Shown here: positions 34,464 to 43,910 of the stretch, in pieces
Layout of the letters: each line of letters opens with the position of its first letter
How positions within the stretch are numbered: position 1 is the stretch's first letter
NCBI RefSeq assembly: GCF_035046485.1
Contig: NC_085138.1
Coordinates: 93,723,766-93,787,765 of the forward strand
Source: Aedes albopictus
Taxonomy: Eukaryota; Arthropoda; Insecta; Diptera; Culicidae
Length of the DNA stretch: 64,000 nt
Direction of reading: 5' to 3'
Notes under the pieces: model-generated
What the model saw: the letters and a program-made list of their open reading frames with translations, nothing else
Database searches by the model: none
Told to the model about the DNA's origin: nothing
Translations under genes and position numbers: made by a program

Positions 34464-35273
34464 GTTATACAATTTTAGGTTAAGTAGGTTATCAAATTAA
34501 AAGAAACTAGATGCTCTTCTGTATCATCAAATGAAAACCTCAAAATCACTAAGATTTATCAAATGTGTGTCACTGATACAAATCAAAATTGGAAAAAAGG
34601 CTGAAAAGAAAATTGTTTCTAAATCTCTTAAATAACTATACATGTACAAAAAAGTAAAAGAATTGAATAAAAATGAATTTGAAAAAAAAAAAAAAAAAAA
34701 AAAAAAAAAGCAGGATTGGTGAGCAGCTGCGGAGGTGACATCCATTCCCTTTGACTGATTCAACGAAAATGACGGAAGAAAACAGAGGTCACTGCTTTTA
34801 TTCCCCTTGATTAGTAGATTAGGCTCCTCCCATTTGGCTGGCTTTCCAGTTTATTTCGTTTGCATGACCCGCCCCGAATGCTCCAGACGCATCAAGCAAC
34901 TAACCAACCGAGAAATGAGCAAACCACCAGCGGGTAACCAAACGATCAACTTTTAAGCGCAAACCGACATTCGGTTCTTCAGATTTGTGCTCTAGAAAAT
35001 TCTAGGTGTGGCTTCGTCATATATTCACCTTCGAACATTTTCGAAAATTGTTTAAACTTAATTTTAATTAAGCAATGTTTCACGCAAAATAGTTCGGATA
35101 GAATAATGCGTTGTTAAATTCCGGGTGGAACCATTAGGCCATTAGTGACCGGTTTCATCATTATTGCTGGGCCACCAAGTATTCAATCTTTCACTTCTCA
35201 ATTGCACCACACTTTTCTCGTTCGATGGAATGAAATTAGCTGATTCACAAACTCTTAAGGAATAATTAACGGT

Positions 35274-35289
35274 GGTCCTGAACAAGACC
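35274..35289 (-). terminator. Histone-type stem-loop after truncated copy (unit 2)
   Basis: The minus strand reads GGTCTTGTTCAGGACC: 6-bp stem with one G-U pair, loop GTTC. It lies 41 nt after a TGA that ends a C-terminal duplicate reading EKTNTHCVTW. Confidence 0.5.
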
Positions 35290-35528
35290 GTTTGATTAAT
35301 TGACGATTTTAGGAACGAAATGGCATGAATTCACCATGTCACGCAATGCGTGTTGGTTTTCTCCGTGCTGAATGATAAACGCCACCGAAAACTGGACCGC
35401 CGTGGATTACAATAATGACCAGTTTCACTATTGCTGGCAACGATGCTCTGTCTTTTGCTTTTTGGTTGCACTACATCTCGATCGATGTTGGAAATTATCC
35501 AATTAACTCTTGAGGAATCATTTTCGAT

Positions 35529-35544
35529 GGTCCTGAAAAGGACC
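35529..35544 (-). terminator. Histone-type 3' stem-loop (unit 2)
   Basis: The minus strand reads GGTCCTTTTCAGGACC: a perfect 6-bp stem with a TTTC loop, preceded by ATTCAAACC and followed by ATCGAAAA. It fits the metazoan histone 3'-end consensus, and is 29 nt from the stop codon of the short ORF. Confidence 0.6.
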
Positions 35545-35573
35545 GGTTTGAATAATGGACGATTTTGATGCAT

Positions 35574-35747
35574 TCAAAATGCCATGCAATGCGTGTTGGT
35601 TTTCGCTGCGGAGTGCGGAGAATGCTGGACGCCGTCGAAAATTGGCCCACCGCCGCTGCCATGGATGCGATTCCAAGTGCTATCATCAGCACGATATCCG
35701 AGAGTAGTCGCTGGGTTGTTGTGCTGCTGCCTTGCTGGAGGTGACAT
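35574..35747 (-). CDS. Array unit 2: unrecognised 57-residue ORF
   Basis: It starts MSPPARQQHNNPATTLGYRA at the first ATG after the TATA box (35814-35808) and a leader of about 60 nt, and ends NTHCMAF just before the stem-loop. Against unit 3, the ATTLGYR stretch is identical in protein but differs at four third-codon positions, which suggests past selection on the peptide. I know no family with this sequence; it is not a core histone. It could also be a decayed non-coding transcript unit. The frame is shared with units 1 and 3. Confidence 0.35.
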   Translation of the reverse strand: MSPPARQQHNNPATTLGYRADDSTWNRIHGSGGGPIFDGVQHSPHSAAKTNTHCMAF

Positions 35748-35807
35748 CCACCTCCAACCTCCTTGACTGATCCAACGAAAATGACGAAAGAAAACAGAGA
35801 ACACTGC

Positions 35808-35814
35808 TTTTATA
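35808..35814 (-). promoter_or_regulatory. TATA box of array unit 2
   Basis: The minus strand reads GGGTATAAAAGCAGTG. About 30 nt downstream lies a pyrimidine-rich TTCTTTCGTC stretch that could hold the start site. Unit 1 has AATAAAAGCAGTG at the same place, and unit 3 has CTATAAATATGG near 36799-36788. Confidence 0.5.
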
Positions 35815-36444
35815 CCCCTAGATTGGCAGATGAAGCTCCTCCCATTCGGCTGGCTTTTCAGTTAATTTCGTTTGCATGACCCGCCCCTTATGCTCCAGAC
35901 GCATCAAACGATTAATCAACCGAGAAATGAGAAAATTTCCATTGAACGGATAATGTAACCAAAATATTAGATGATTTAGATCATTTTAATTTGGAAAATG
36001 TTAGAATTGAAACATTTTTCACGCAAAATGGTCCGGATATGATAATGCGTTGCCAAAGTCCGGGTGGAACAATTAGACGTCATAATTGTTGCTGGCTGAG
36101 TTACCAAGCATTCAAAATCATTCACTTTTCGGTTGTACTACACTTTTCCCGTTCGTTGGAATGGAATTATCCGATTCACAGCTCTTGAAAAATCATTTTC
36201 GATGGTCCTTAAATTAGGAGGAAAATTAAATGAATTCACTATGCCACTATGCGTGTTTGTTTTCTCCGCACTAAATGCTGAACGCCACCGAAAACTGGCC
36301 CGCCGCTTGCTGCCGTGCATGCGATTAATGACCGGCTTTGCTTTTGCTGAGAAACGCCGCTCTGTCCTTGCTTTGCACTAGGTTCACCTTTCTCGATCGA
36401 GGGTGGAAATTCATCCAATTAACTCTTGAGAAATCTTTTTCGAT

Positions 36445-36460
36445 GGTCCTGAAAAGAACC
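36445..36460 (-). terminator. Histone-type 3' stem-loop (unit 3)
   Basis: The minus strand reads GGTTCTTTTCAGGACC: a G-U-containing stem identical to unit 1, preceded by ATTCAAAC and followed by ATCGAAAA. It is 28 nt after the TAA of the unit 3 ORF. A further degenerate copy sits near 36204. Confidence 0.55.
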
Positions 36461-36488
36461 GTTTGAATAATGGACGATTTTGATGAAT

Positions 36489-36695
36489 TTACAATGCCAC
36501 GCAATTCGTGTTGGTTTTCTCCGCGCTCAACGCTAGACGCAATCGAAAACTGGCCCGCCGCTTGCTGTTGTGAATGAGATTCCTGGTGCTATCAGTACGA
36601 TAGCCAAGTGTCGTCGCTGAGTCGATGTGCCGCTGCCCAGCTCGAGGTGTCACCTCGACGGTGGTCGAAATGGAACTGACGATCAGCTCTCGCAT
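36489..36695 (-). CDS. Array unit 3: unrecognised 68-residue ORF
   Basis: It shares ATTLGYR, the STRNLIH and SKRRASFR stretches and the C-terminal AEKTNT with other array copies. The N-terminus (MRELIVSS) is unlike MSPP in units 1 and 2, because the upstream part diverges. Two short upstream ATG frames precede it. The peptide is basic in its middle. The product is unknown, and whether it is translated is uncertain. Confidence 0.35.
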   Translation of the reverse strand: MRELIVSSISTTVEVTPRAGQRHIDSATTLGYRTDSTRNLIHNSKRRASFRLRLALSAEKTNTNCVAL

Positions 36696-36800
36696 GATCG
36701 CATTCCTTCCTGCATCGTAGTTGCCCCCACGATGCGCACCAATCAGAGAGCGTTGGTATACTGAACGAGAAAATTTGTCCGCTACCCATATTTATAGATT

Positions 36801-37084
36801 TCAGCGATTTCAATGTCTAACTTTAAAACAACTTTTCAACTATTTATCAATGATTTTTAGGTTCACCGAATATTACAAATTGAACGCGGGAGTTTCATCT
36901 CTCGGATAACGGGATTTGTTTATCATTTCGTTCAGTGGGAAAGGTACTGTGAGCGTTTAAAATCTTTCACTCAAACGTAACGCTCTTGGTTTCATAAATT
37001 TTGAAATGACACCGGGTATAGAAAACAGAGACGTAGTCCTACGTCAAAAGAGCATTCAGTTCAGCGGAAATTCATTCAATTGAA
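36801..37084. other. No gene recognised
   Basis: AT-rich sequence. It includes GACGTAGTCCTACGTC, a 16-bp near-palindrome at about 37030. Otherwise unremarkable. Confidence 0.35.
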
Positions 37085-37265
37085 TGAGATTTTTTCAACC
37101 CTGCTCCAGAGGTCTTCTGGAGGGGCCACATCGAGCTCGCCCTCGTCTGACAATGCTGTCTTAAGATTCTGCGCTTATGCTGAAGTAACATCCGGTTGTT
37201 ACATTGTTGATGACGGAAAGTTTTGGAGGTAGTTTGACCGTCACCAATCATCCTGACGTTCGCCA
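37085..37265 (-). pseudogene. RTE LINE fragment with internal deletion
   Basis: The minus strand matches two parts of the RTE element to the right: the end of the endonuclease (KLSVINNV-like, compare 38115-38140) joined directly to the QPDV..AQNL..DEG..LDVAPPED region (compare 39175-39260). Frameshifts are present. It lies only about 250 bp from the larger plus-strand RTE copy and is an independent, older piece. Confidence 0.65.
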
Positions 37266-37319
37266 AACAGAACGTGATAAACATCGTATGTCAAGGGTAT
37301 TTGAGGATGTATCAGAATG

Positions 37320-37513
37320 GTTTATAAAGGCTCTTCAGGGCATGTCAAGGCGTTACTGTATGTCTTATTGAACATTTCAACAGATCTCAGGAAGCATCAG
37401 GGAGATTCGAGGAGACTTCAGGGGGTCTCAGTAGAATTCAAGTGGAAACCGAAGAGTTTAAAGGTCTCAGGAGGATTCAGAAGCTTTTTAATCTGTTGAA
37501 GAAGGTATTACGA
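37320..37513. repeat. 10-bp-period TTTCAGGGG repeat, left part
   Basis: Short units such as GATTCAGGAG and TCTCAGGAGG recur roughly every 10 bp. The RTE element inserted within this tract (TSD GGTATTACGAA), and the tract resumes at 42113. Confidence 0.55.
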
Positions 37514-38170
37514 ACGTTTAGAGGTAATCATACCATCTACCAGAGTTGCGGCAACACACGTGAGCTGGGAACAGCTTTTTCAGTGATGGGCGACATGCAG
37601 AGGCGCGTGATCGGTTGGTGGCCGATCGACGAAAGAATGTGCAGGTTGAGGATCAAGGGCCGATTCTTCAACATCAGCATAATAAACGTGCACAGCCCTC
37701 ACTCCGGAAGCACTGATGATGACAAAGACGCATTTTACGCGCAGCTTGAACGCGAGTACGACCGCTGTCCAAACCACGACGTCAAGATCATCATAGGGGA
37801 TCTAAACGCTCAGGTAGGCCAGGAGGAGGAATTCAGTCCGACAATTGGAAAGTTCAGCGCCCACCAGCTGACGAACGAAAATGGCCTACGCCTCATCGAT
37901 TTCGCCGCCTCCAAGAACATGGCCATACGTAGCACCTTCTTCCAGCACAGCCTCCCGTATCGTTACACCTGGAGATCACCACAACAAACGGAATCGCAAA
38001 TCGACCACGTTCTGATTGATGGACGGCACTTCTCCGACATTATCGACGTCAGGACCTATCGTGGCGCTAATATCGACTCTGATCACTACCTGGTGATGGT
38101 TAAACTGCGCCCAAAACTCTCCGTTATTAACAATGTACAGTACCGGCGGCCGCCCCGGTACGATCTAGAG
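37514..38170 (+). pseudogene. RTE ORF segment 1: endonuclease
   Basis: The APE-type endonuclease lacks its N-terminal strand. Visible are NIIINV-like ISIINVHSPHSG, IIGDLNAQVG (catalytic Asp/Asn near 37800), and SDHYLVMVK (near 38083). It ends at RYDLE where the hAT element begins. No internal stops. Confidence 0.8.
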
Positions 38171-39157
38171 CAGTGGTCACCAAACTGCGGCCCGCGGGCC
38201 GCATGCGGCCCTCGACCAGGTTTTGTGCGGCCCGCGAACTGATACTGAAATGCATTAGGAAGTGGCCCACTCATAGATTCCAGAATGAAAATCAGAAATT
38301 TCACCATATTTCAAAACTTTCATGAGATTGAACATTAATTACTGATATTTTGCCAATGTCATGGAAAGTTTTTAAAGAAATAAGATTAAGTTCTACTAAG
38401 TGTAAAAGACTACATTTTCGAATTTTGTTCCGAAAATTTCCAAAACTGTTGTTAACCTTCGAGCGGTCGCGCTGTTGTATTTTGTACAACACATTAAAAA
38501 TTTTTGCTTTTTGTACTCCGCATGAGCGTGGCTCAGGATAAATTTAACAAGTTCTCTGTCATGGATTTTCGACTTGTGGCAGAACTCGTCATTAGTAATT
38601 AGTTCAATTTCTCGAAAATAAAATTCGAATAATTCCCATTTTGTTTTTTTTTTATATCGGAAAAAAATATAGTCAGCACTTTTACCAGAAAAATTCAATT
38701 TAAAAAAATACATAATTTTTGCCTACAACTTCTTTTAAAGTGTTGCCTAAACTTTCGAAATTTCACTAAAAGCTTTAGGGGGTATGATACTCTTCATTCC
38801 CCTAGCAATACTTTTGGGAGTTTTTCTTAAAATATCTATTCTAAATCGGCTACAAATACTTGCAGAATTTGCTCAGAAAATCATGTCTGCAGGTTTTTCT
38901 TCATTGACTTCCTAAGAAATTACGCAAGAAAACTTAAAACAATATCAAGGATTCCTACAATAACCCCGAAAACCCTGAAATTTATGCAAATCATTCTGAA
39001 ATTTCTCAAAATCCACGAGAAGTCCCAAATAACATCATGAATCTTGGAAATTGTTGAAAATAAACTCTTTAATGACTTGCAGTCTTTTTTAATGACCCGC
39101 AGTCTTTTTTCAAAATTCAATTTTGGCCCGCATAGACAGTTAGGCTGAGGATCACTG
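38171..39157. mobile_element. Non-autonomous hAT element, 987 bp, TSD ATCTAGAG
   Basis: The 8-bp duplication ATCTAGAG lies at 38163-38170 and 39158-39165. The left end is CAGTGGTCACCAAACTGCGG and the right end, inverted, is CAGTGATCCTCAGCC. The subterminal CCCGCGGGCC and GCGGCCC repeats are common in hAT families. The interior is AT-rich and has no transposase frame. Confidence 0.85.
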
Positions 39158-40272
39158 ATCTAGAGCGACTGAAGCAACCGGATGTCGCCACCGCATACGC
39201 GCAGAATCTCGAGGCAGCGTTGCCGGACGAGGGTGTGCTCGATGTGGCCCCTCTAGAGGACTGCTGCAGTACAGTCAAAGCAGCCATCAACAACGCAGCC
39301 GAGAGCACTATCGGGTATGTAGAACGGAGTCGACGAAACGATTGGTTCGACGAGGAGTGCAGAGCGGTTCTGGAGGAGAAGGATGCAGCGCGGGCGGTAA
39401 TGCTGCAGCATGGAACCCGACAGAATGTGGAGCGATACAGACAGAAGCGGAAGCAGCAGACCCGTCTCTTCCGGGAGAAAAAGCGCTGCCTGGAAGAAGC
39501 GGAGTGCGAGGAAATGGAACTGCTGTGCCGTTCACAGGAAACACGGAAGTTCTATCAGAAGCTCAACGCATCCCGCAAAGGCTACGTGCCGCAAGCCGAA
39601 ATCTGCAGGGATAAGGATGGGAGCCTCCTGACGGACAAACGTGAGGTGATCGAAAGGTGGAAGCAGCACTTCGACGAGCACCTGAATGGCGAAGAGAATG
39701 TAGGCACGGAGGACCAAGGCAGCGGAGGAAATGACTATGTTGGTGCAGCAGAGGACGGGAACGAACCAACTCCCACGCTGAGGGAAGATAAGGATGCCAT
39801 CCACCAGCTCAAAAACAACAAAGCGGCTGGTAAGGACGGTATCGCAACAAAACTCATCAAGATGGGCCCGGAAAAGTTGGCCACCTGTCTGCACCAGTTA
39901 GTAGTCAAGATCTGGAAAACCGAACAGCTACCGGAGGAGTGGAAGGAAGGGATAATCTGTCCCATCCACAAGAAAGGCGACAAGTTAATGTGTGAGAACT
40001 TTCGAGCGATCACCATTTTAAACGCCGCCTACAAAGTGCTATCCCAGATCATCTTCCGTCGTCTCTCACCTAAAGTAAATGAGTTCGTGGGAAGTTACCA
40101 AGCCGGTTTCATCGACGGCCAGTCGACAACGGACCAGATCTTCACCGTACGGCAAATCCTCCAGAAATGCCGTGAATACCAGGTCCCAACGCATCACCTG
40201 GTCATCGACTTCAAAGCGGCATACGACAGTATCGACCGCACAGAGCTATGGAAAATTATGGACGAGAACAGC
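39158..40272 (+). pseudogene. RTE ORF segment 2: linker and RT N-terminal half
   Basis: The open frame continues from segment 1 with ERLKQPDVATAYAQNL. The RT begins with AAGKDGIATKLIKMG, then WKEGIICPIHKKGD, FRAITILNAAYKVLSQIIF, AGFIDGQSTTDQIFTVRQIL and motif A (VIDFKAAYDSID, catalytic Asp near 40207). It is cut at DENS by the LTR insertion. The minus fragments at 23.4-24.1 and 28.0-28.2 kb are relatives. Confidence 0.85.
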
Positions 40273-41061
40273 TGTTGCCACGCGATATTATTAATTTCAA
40301 TCATCAATTAACGAAACCGAAGTGTATCGTATAATTTGTCCAAATTTCTACTACTACCATAAATGGAACCCAGACAGGTCGCCAGAACAATCTGGAAAGC
40401 AGTCATAAAATAATAAAAGCAAAACCTTTTCAGGCAGCGGTACGCATAGCGGCAGATAAGCAACGTTATCTGAAGCCTTTGGGTAGAGAGAAAGGACAAA
40501 AGGAAATAGGACTAGGTAAAATTAGCATGTGCAGGCAGCTTCGTTAAGAAGTAACCAAAACAAAAATATGATTCATTTCTTCTCAGGTACATTTGTCAGT
40601 TAAGTTTGGCCGTATAAATATAAGCTCATAGTTAGAAATAAAGTTAGTGTGCTCCCTAAGGTCGACCGTTTCACTTCAGAAAGAAAGTCCTAGTGTCACT
40701 TTGGTAACTCGAAGATTCCCTCCAGAATCACTAGACCTTCGCCTAAGAAAGGTTTCTAGCTCTGGACTTAGAAAAATCGAGATTGCGAAAGCGGCAACTA
40801 TACTCAGAACCAGGTAAAGAGAATTGAGTTAATGATTGTTCTTTAAGTATTTCTCATCTGTCAGTTTATCAGCCCTTCGCTTGAGAGAGGTGTCTGACCT
40901 GGTGGATCGGGCCGAAATACTAAGCTCAAGATACAACTCATTCCCTTTGCTTTGCGACTGAGTCACGCATCTGTGTGATCTTTGCTGTTTATCACTCGAC
41001 TGGAGCAAAAGTTTAATTACCGAAACCTTCGCGCGGTAAATTTGCTGAGTCGAAGATAACA
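40273..41061 (+). mobile_element. Solo LTR, 789 bp, TSD ACAGC
   Basis: It begins TGTTGCCACGCG and ends AAGATAACA. The 5-bp duplication ACAGC is at 40268-40272 and 41062-41066. TATAAATATAAG at about 40613 and AATAAAG at about 40637 are consistent with a promoter and a poly(A) signal in plus orientation. TGTT..AACA ends and a 5-bp duplication fit Ty1/copia best, but internal sequence is absent. Confidence 0.8.
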
Positions 41062-42083
41062 ACAGCTTTCCCGGGAAGCTGACTAGACTGATAAGAGCAA
41101 CGATGGACGGTGTGCAGAACAGCGTAAGGATTTCGGGTGAACTATCCAGTTCATTTGAATCTCGACGGGGACTACGACAAGGTGATGGACTTTCCTGCCT
41201 ACTATTCAACATCGCCCTGGAAGGTGTTATGCGACGAGCCGGGCTCAACAGCCGGGGTACGATCTTCACGAAATCCAGCCAATTTGTATGTTTTGCGGAT
41301 GACATGGATATTATTGCTAGGACATTTGGAACGGAGGCAGAACAGTACACCCGCCTGAAACGTGAAGCAGCAAAGGTCGGACTGGTGATGAATGCGGCTA
41401 AGACAAAGTACATGCTGGTAGATGGGACTGAGCGAGACAGGACAAGCCTTGGCAGCAATGTTACGATAGACGGGGATACTTTCGAGGTGGTAGAAGAATT
41501 CGTCTACCTTGGTTCCTTGCTAACGGCTGACAATAACGTGAGCCGTGAAATACGAAGGCGCATCATCAGTGGAAGTCGTGCCTACTATGGGCTCCAGAAG
41601 AAACTGCGGTCAAAAAAGATTCACCCCCGCACCAAATGCACCATGTACAAGACGTTAATAAGACCGGTGGTTCTCTACGGACACGAGACATGGACGATGC
41701 TCGAGGAGGACCAGCAAGCACTCGGAGTTTTCGAGCGACGGGTGCTAAGGACGATCTTCGGCGGCGTGCAGGAGAACGGTGTGTGGCGGAGAAGGATGAA
41801 CCACGAGCTCGCTGCACTTTACGGCGAACCCAGCATCCAGAAAGTGGCCAAAGCCGGAAGGATACGATGGGCAGGGCATGTTGCAAGAATGCCGGACAAC
41901 AACCCTGCAAAGTTGGTGTTTGCTAACCATCCGGTTGGTACAAGAAGGCGTGGAGCGCAGAGAGCACGATGGGCGGACCAGGTGGAGCGTGATCTGGCGA
42001 GTGTTGGGTGTGACCGACGTTGGAGAGCTGCAGCTGCAAATCGAGTATTATGGCGGCAAATTGTTGATTCAGTATTATCATGA
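41062..42083 (+). pseudogene. RTE ORF segment 3: RT C-terminal half and tail
   Basis: It resumes at FPGKLTRLIRATMDGVQNS. RT motif B is GLRQGDGLSCLLFN and motif C CFADDMDII (near 41292). The thumb region has LGSLLTADN and YGHETWTM. The C-terminal tail includes RIRWAGHVARMPD and GTRRRGAQRARW, typical of RTE proteins. Stop at 42081-42083. No frameshift; only the upstream insertions disable the copy. Confidence 0.85.
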
Positions 42084-42112
42084 ATTTGATGTTAACTAAA
42101 TAAATGAAAAAT

Positions 42113-42705
42113 GGTATTACGAAGCCTTTTCAGGGGATCTCAAGGGAGTTCTATGGAGTTTCAGGGAGTTTCACAGGTGTTTTAGGGTGTTCTAGGAAGT
42201 ATTAGGGGGTGCATTGGCTTTAAGGGATTTCAGGTGAATTTTTGAGGTCTCAGATCGTTTCAGGGATATATCAGGGGCGTTTGAGGATTTTTTATAGAGG
42301 TATATCAGGGCTTTTCAGAGCATTTCAGGAGTGTTTCAGGGATTTTCTGGGAGTCTTTCGAACGTTCCAGCAGGAATCAGATGAATTCCGCGATTTCAAG
42401 AGATTCCAGGGAGTCTCAGAAGAATTCAAGAGGGCTTCGAGGAGTTTCAAAGAAGTTCAAAGTAATCCCTTGAGCATTCACGGGCGTTTGAATCTGTTAA
42501 AGAAGGTTATTATAAGGCCTTTCCGGGAGATTTCAAAGAAGTTTCAGGGAGGTCCAGGTGGTTTCATGGGCAATGTAAGGGGTCTCAGGGTTAAGGGTCA
42601 TTTCAAAGTGTTTCAGGAGTATTTCAGGGTTGCTTCAGGGAGTCTCTGTGAGTTTCAGGGGGTTACAGGTACGACCGTGGAGCTCACGAATTCCTTCTGA
42701 AACAC
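42113..42705. repeat. 10-bp-period TTTCAGGG repeat, right part
   Basis: Units such as CATTTCAGGA and GTGTTTCAGG recur at about 10-bp steps, best seen at 42310-42360. It contains AATCTGTTAAAGAAGGTTAT near 42490, a copy of the RTE target region, which shows a longer internal repeat too. Confidence 0.6.
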
Positions 42706-43900
42706 ATTGAAATCCCAGCCTATGAACGGGCTTTGAACCCTTTAAAACGGATCTCAAACCCTCAGAAACCTGTTAAAATCTTCAAGAAATATCCCTTATG
42801 CGCACTCCTTGGAGCCACATTAGGCCCTTTTGAATTCCCTAGGAGCCCCCATAAAGCACACATGTAACCTCAGTAGAGACCCAAGGATACTCCTGCAATT
42901 CTATGCAGCGAACACAACGGCAGTTGCAGTTGATGACAAATGTCGTACCCATAACATCCAGAAGACTGGATTCTAATCTTCGGGGACCTGATTCAGGAAA
43001 GAAGTTTTCTATAGATGATGATAGCATCTTTTCAGTATCCTGTATCAACTGATCTGGTACTTGTCCTCAACAACACGCTCCGCTAGTTTCTACAAAACGA
43101 ATTATTTCCATGAATAAAAACATTTTTGATCTGCGAACAAGCATGCTCAAATAATCCGTCACCGGGTGCGATATGCTATCGTATAGAAGTTCAGACTCAA
43201 ACTTTCCCACGAAAAAACAACACTCTATTTCACACGAACCAGATGAAATTCTATCAATAGCTCAATAGCTCACAAATAACAAGAGTAGGTATGGTTTTCG
43301 ATGGACCATACCAGTACTGACGACACACATTGCCTACATAGCCGTCCAGTTGTTAGATAGTGCGGAAATAAATCCTCGGGAAATTCTATTCCCCGATTGT
43401 GGGATCAACATTCTACCGAGAAAAAAGTAGCCCCGTCTGAAAAATATCACGGATTGCAAAGAGTAGGACTGGGCGTTGTTAGTAGGAAGGTAATGGATGC
43501 GATAGAAATCTCACCATGAGCCGAATAGATTCACCACCAGTTGCTGAAAACTACACGTTCGATATGTTTTGCATTGGGCGCGGTTTGCTTTCGGTTTTCG
43601 GATTGAGCTTTGTTTAAAAATCCGAGATCAATGGAAAACACGATTTCATAAATAACAATATGTCTCAAAAATTCTCTATATCGCTGGGAGCGGTGTGCAG
43701 TTTCCACACATGTTTCGGATTCACATCCGATGCGTTGCACTTGTTCCATTCTTTGAACTGTGCGAGATCATTTGTCTTTTCTATTTCCTGGTTTTACGTT
43801 CGATTTCTTGTGCGAACCAGCATCATAGATAGAAAATCGCAGATAGAATCGTAGATCACAGATAAAAGTCGCATCGTTCTCTCGTATTATGCATACAGCA
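42706..43900. other. No gene recognised
   Basis: A minus frame at 43048-42839 (69 codons) has a cysteine cluster (INCNCRCVRCIE) but no start context, splice signals or known relative. Otherwise AT-rich unique-looking sequence. Confidence 0.35.
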
Positions 43901-43910
43901 CTTTTTAGCG

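Larger units (their letters stand above)
30482..34709 (+). mobile_element. Full-length Jockey-clade LINE with intact ORFs
   Basis: About 4.2 kb. It has a 90-bp 5' leader starting ATTCCAGTCTGAGTG, two overlapping open frames, a roughly 215-bp 3' UTR and a pure 28-A tail (34682-34709). A perfect target duplication GCAGGATTGGTGAG flanks it (30468-30481 and 34710-34723). It carries APE-type endonuclease and RT but no RNase H, and a zinc-knuckle ORF1, as expected of the Jockey clade. Intact frames, the clean tail and the identical duplication point to a recent insertion, possibly still mobile. Confidence 0.85.
30054..34741 (-). pseudogene. Array unit 1: short ORF split by a SINE and a LINE
   Basis: On the minus strand an ATG at 34741 opens a frame beginning MSPP. 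It is broken at 34723 by the Jockey LINE and, after 30468, runs through NPAMTLGYLAD until the Feilai insertion. It resumes at 30124 and ends at TAA (30056-30054), 38 nt before the stem-loop at 30015-30000. Ignoring the two insertions and one copy of each duplication, the frame is open. Upstream is a TATA-like AATAAAAGC (about 34804-34795) and a TTTGCATGA/GGGGCGGG-type block. The same order occurs in units 2 and 3. I do not recognise the peptide. Confidence 0.4.
34724..36800 (-). repeat. Tandem array of about 1-kb histone-3'-end-like minigene units
   Basis: Three related units in minus orientation, the left one continuing at 30.0-30.48 kb beyond the LINE. The repeated parts, in transcription order, are: TTTGCATGA-containing upstream block (34858-34876 and 35871-35887 in units 1 and 2), TATA box, a short leader, an ORF of about 55-70 codons, a histone-type stem-loop 28-41 nt after the stop, then a truncated second copy of the ORF's C-terminal half with its own stem-loop. 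TATA-to-TATA spacing of units 1 and 2 is about 1015 bp. The unit boundary carries GCGTTG..TCCGGGTGGAAC (about 35110 and 36045). Confidence 0.6.
37514..42112 (+). mobile_element. RTE-clade (JAM1-like) LINE, 5'-truncated, carrying two insertions
   Basis: The 11-bp duplication GGTATTACGAA at 37503-37513 and 42113-42123 defines the copy. It starts inside the endonuclease domain and ends shortly after the stop, with an AAATAAATGAAAAAT tail, as in RTE elements with short 3' ends. A hAT element (38171-39157) and a solo LTR (40273-41061) interrupt it. When these and one duplication each are set aside, the frame is continuous from 37514 to 42083, so both insertions struck a copy that was otherwise undamaged. 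Confidence 0.8.

Noticed and set aside
42839..43048. Cysteine-rich 69-codon minus ORF as a host exon
   Set aside because: No splice signals, promoter or recognised domain; the cysteine pattern matches no family I know.
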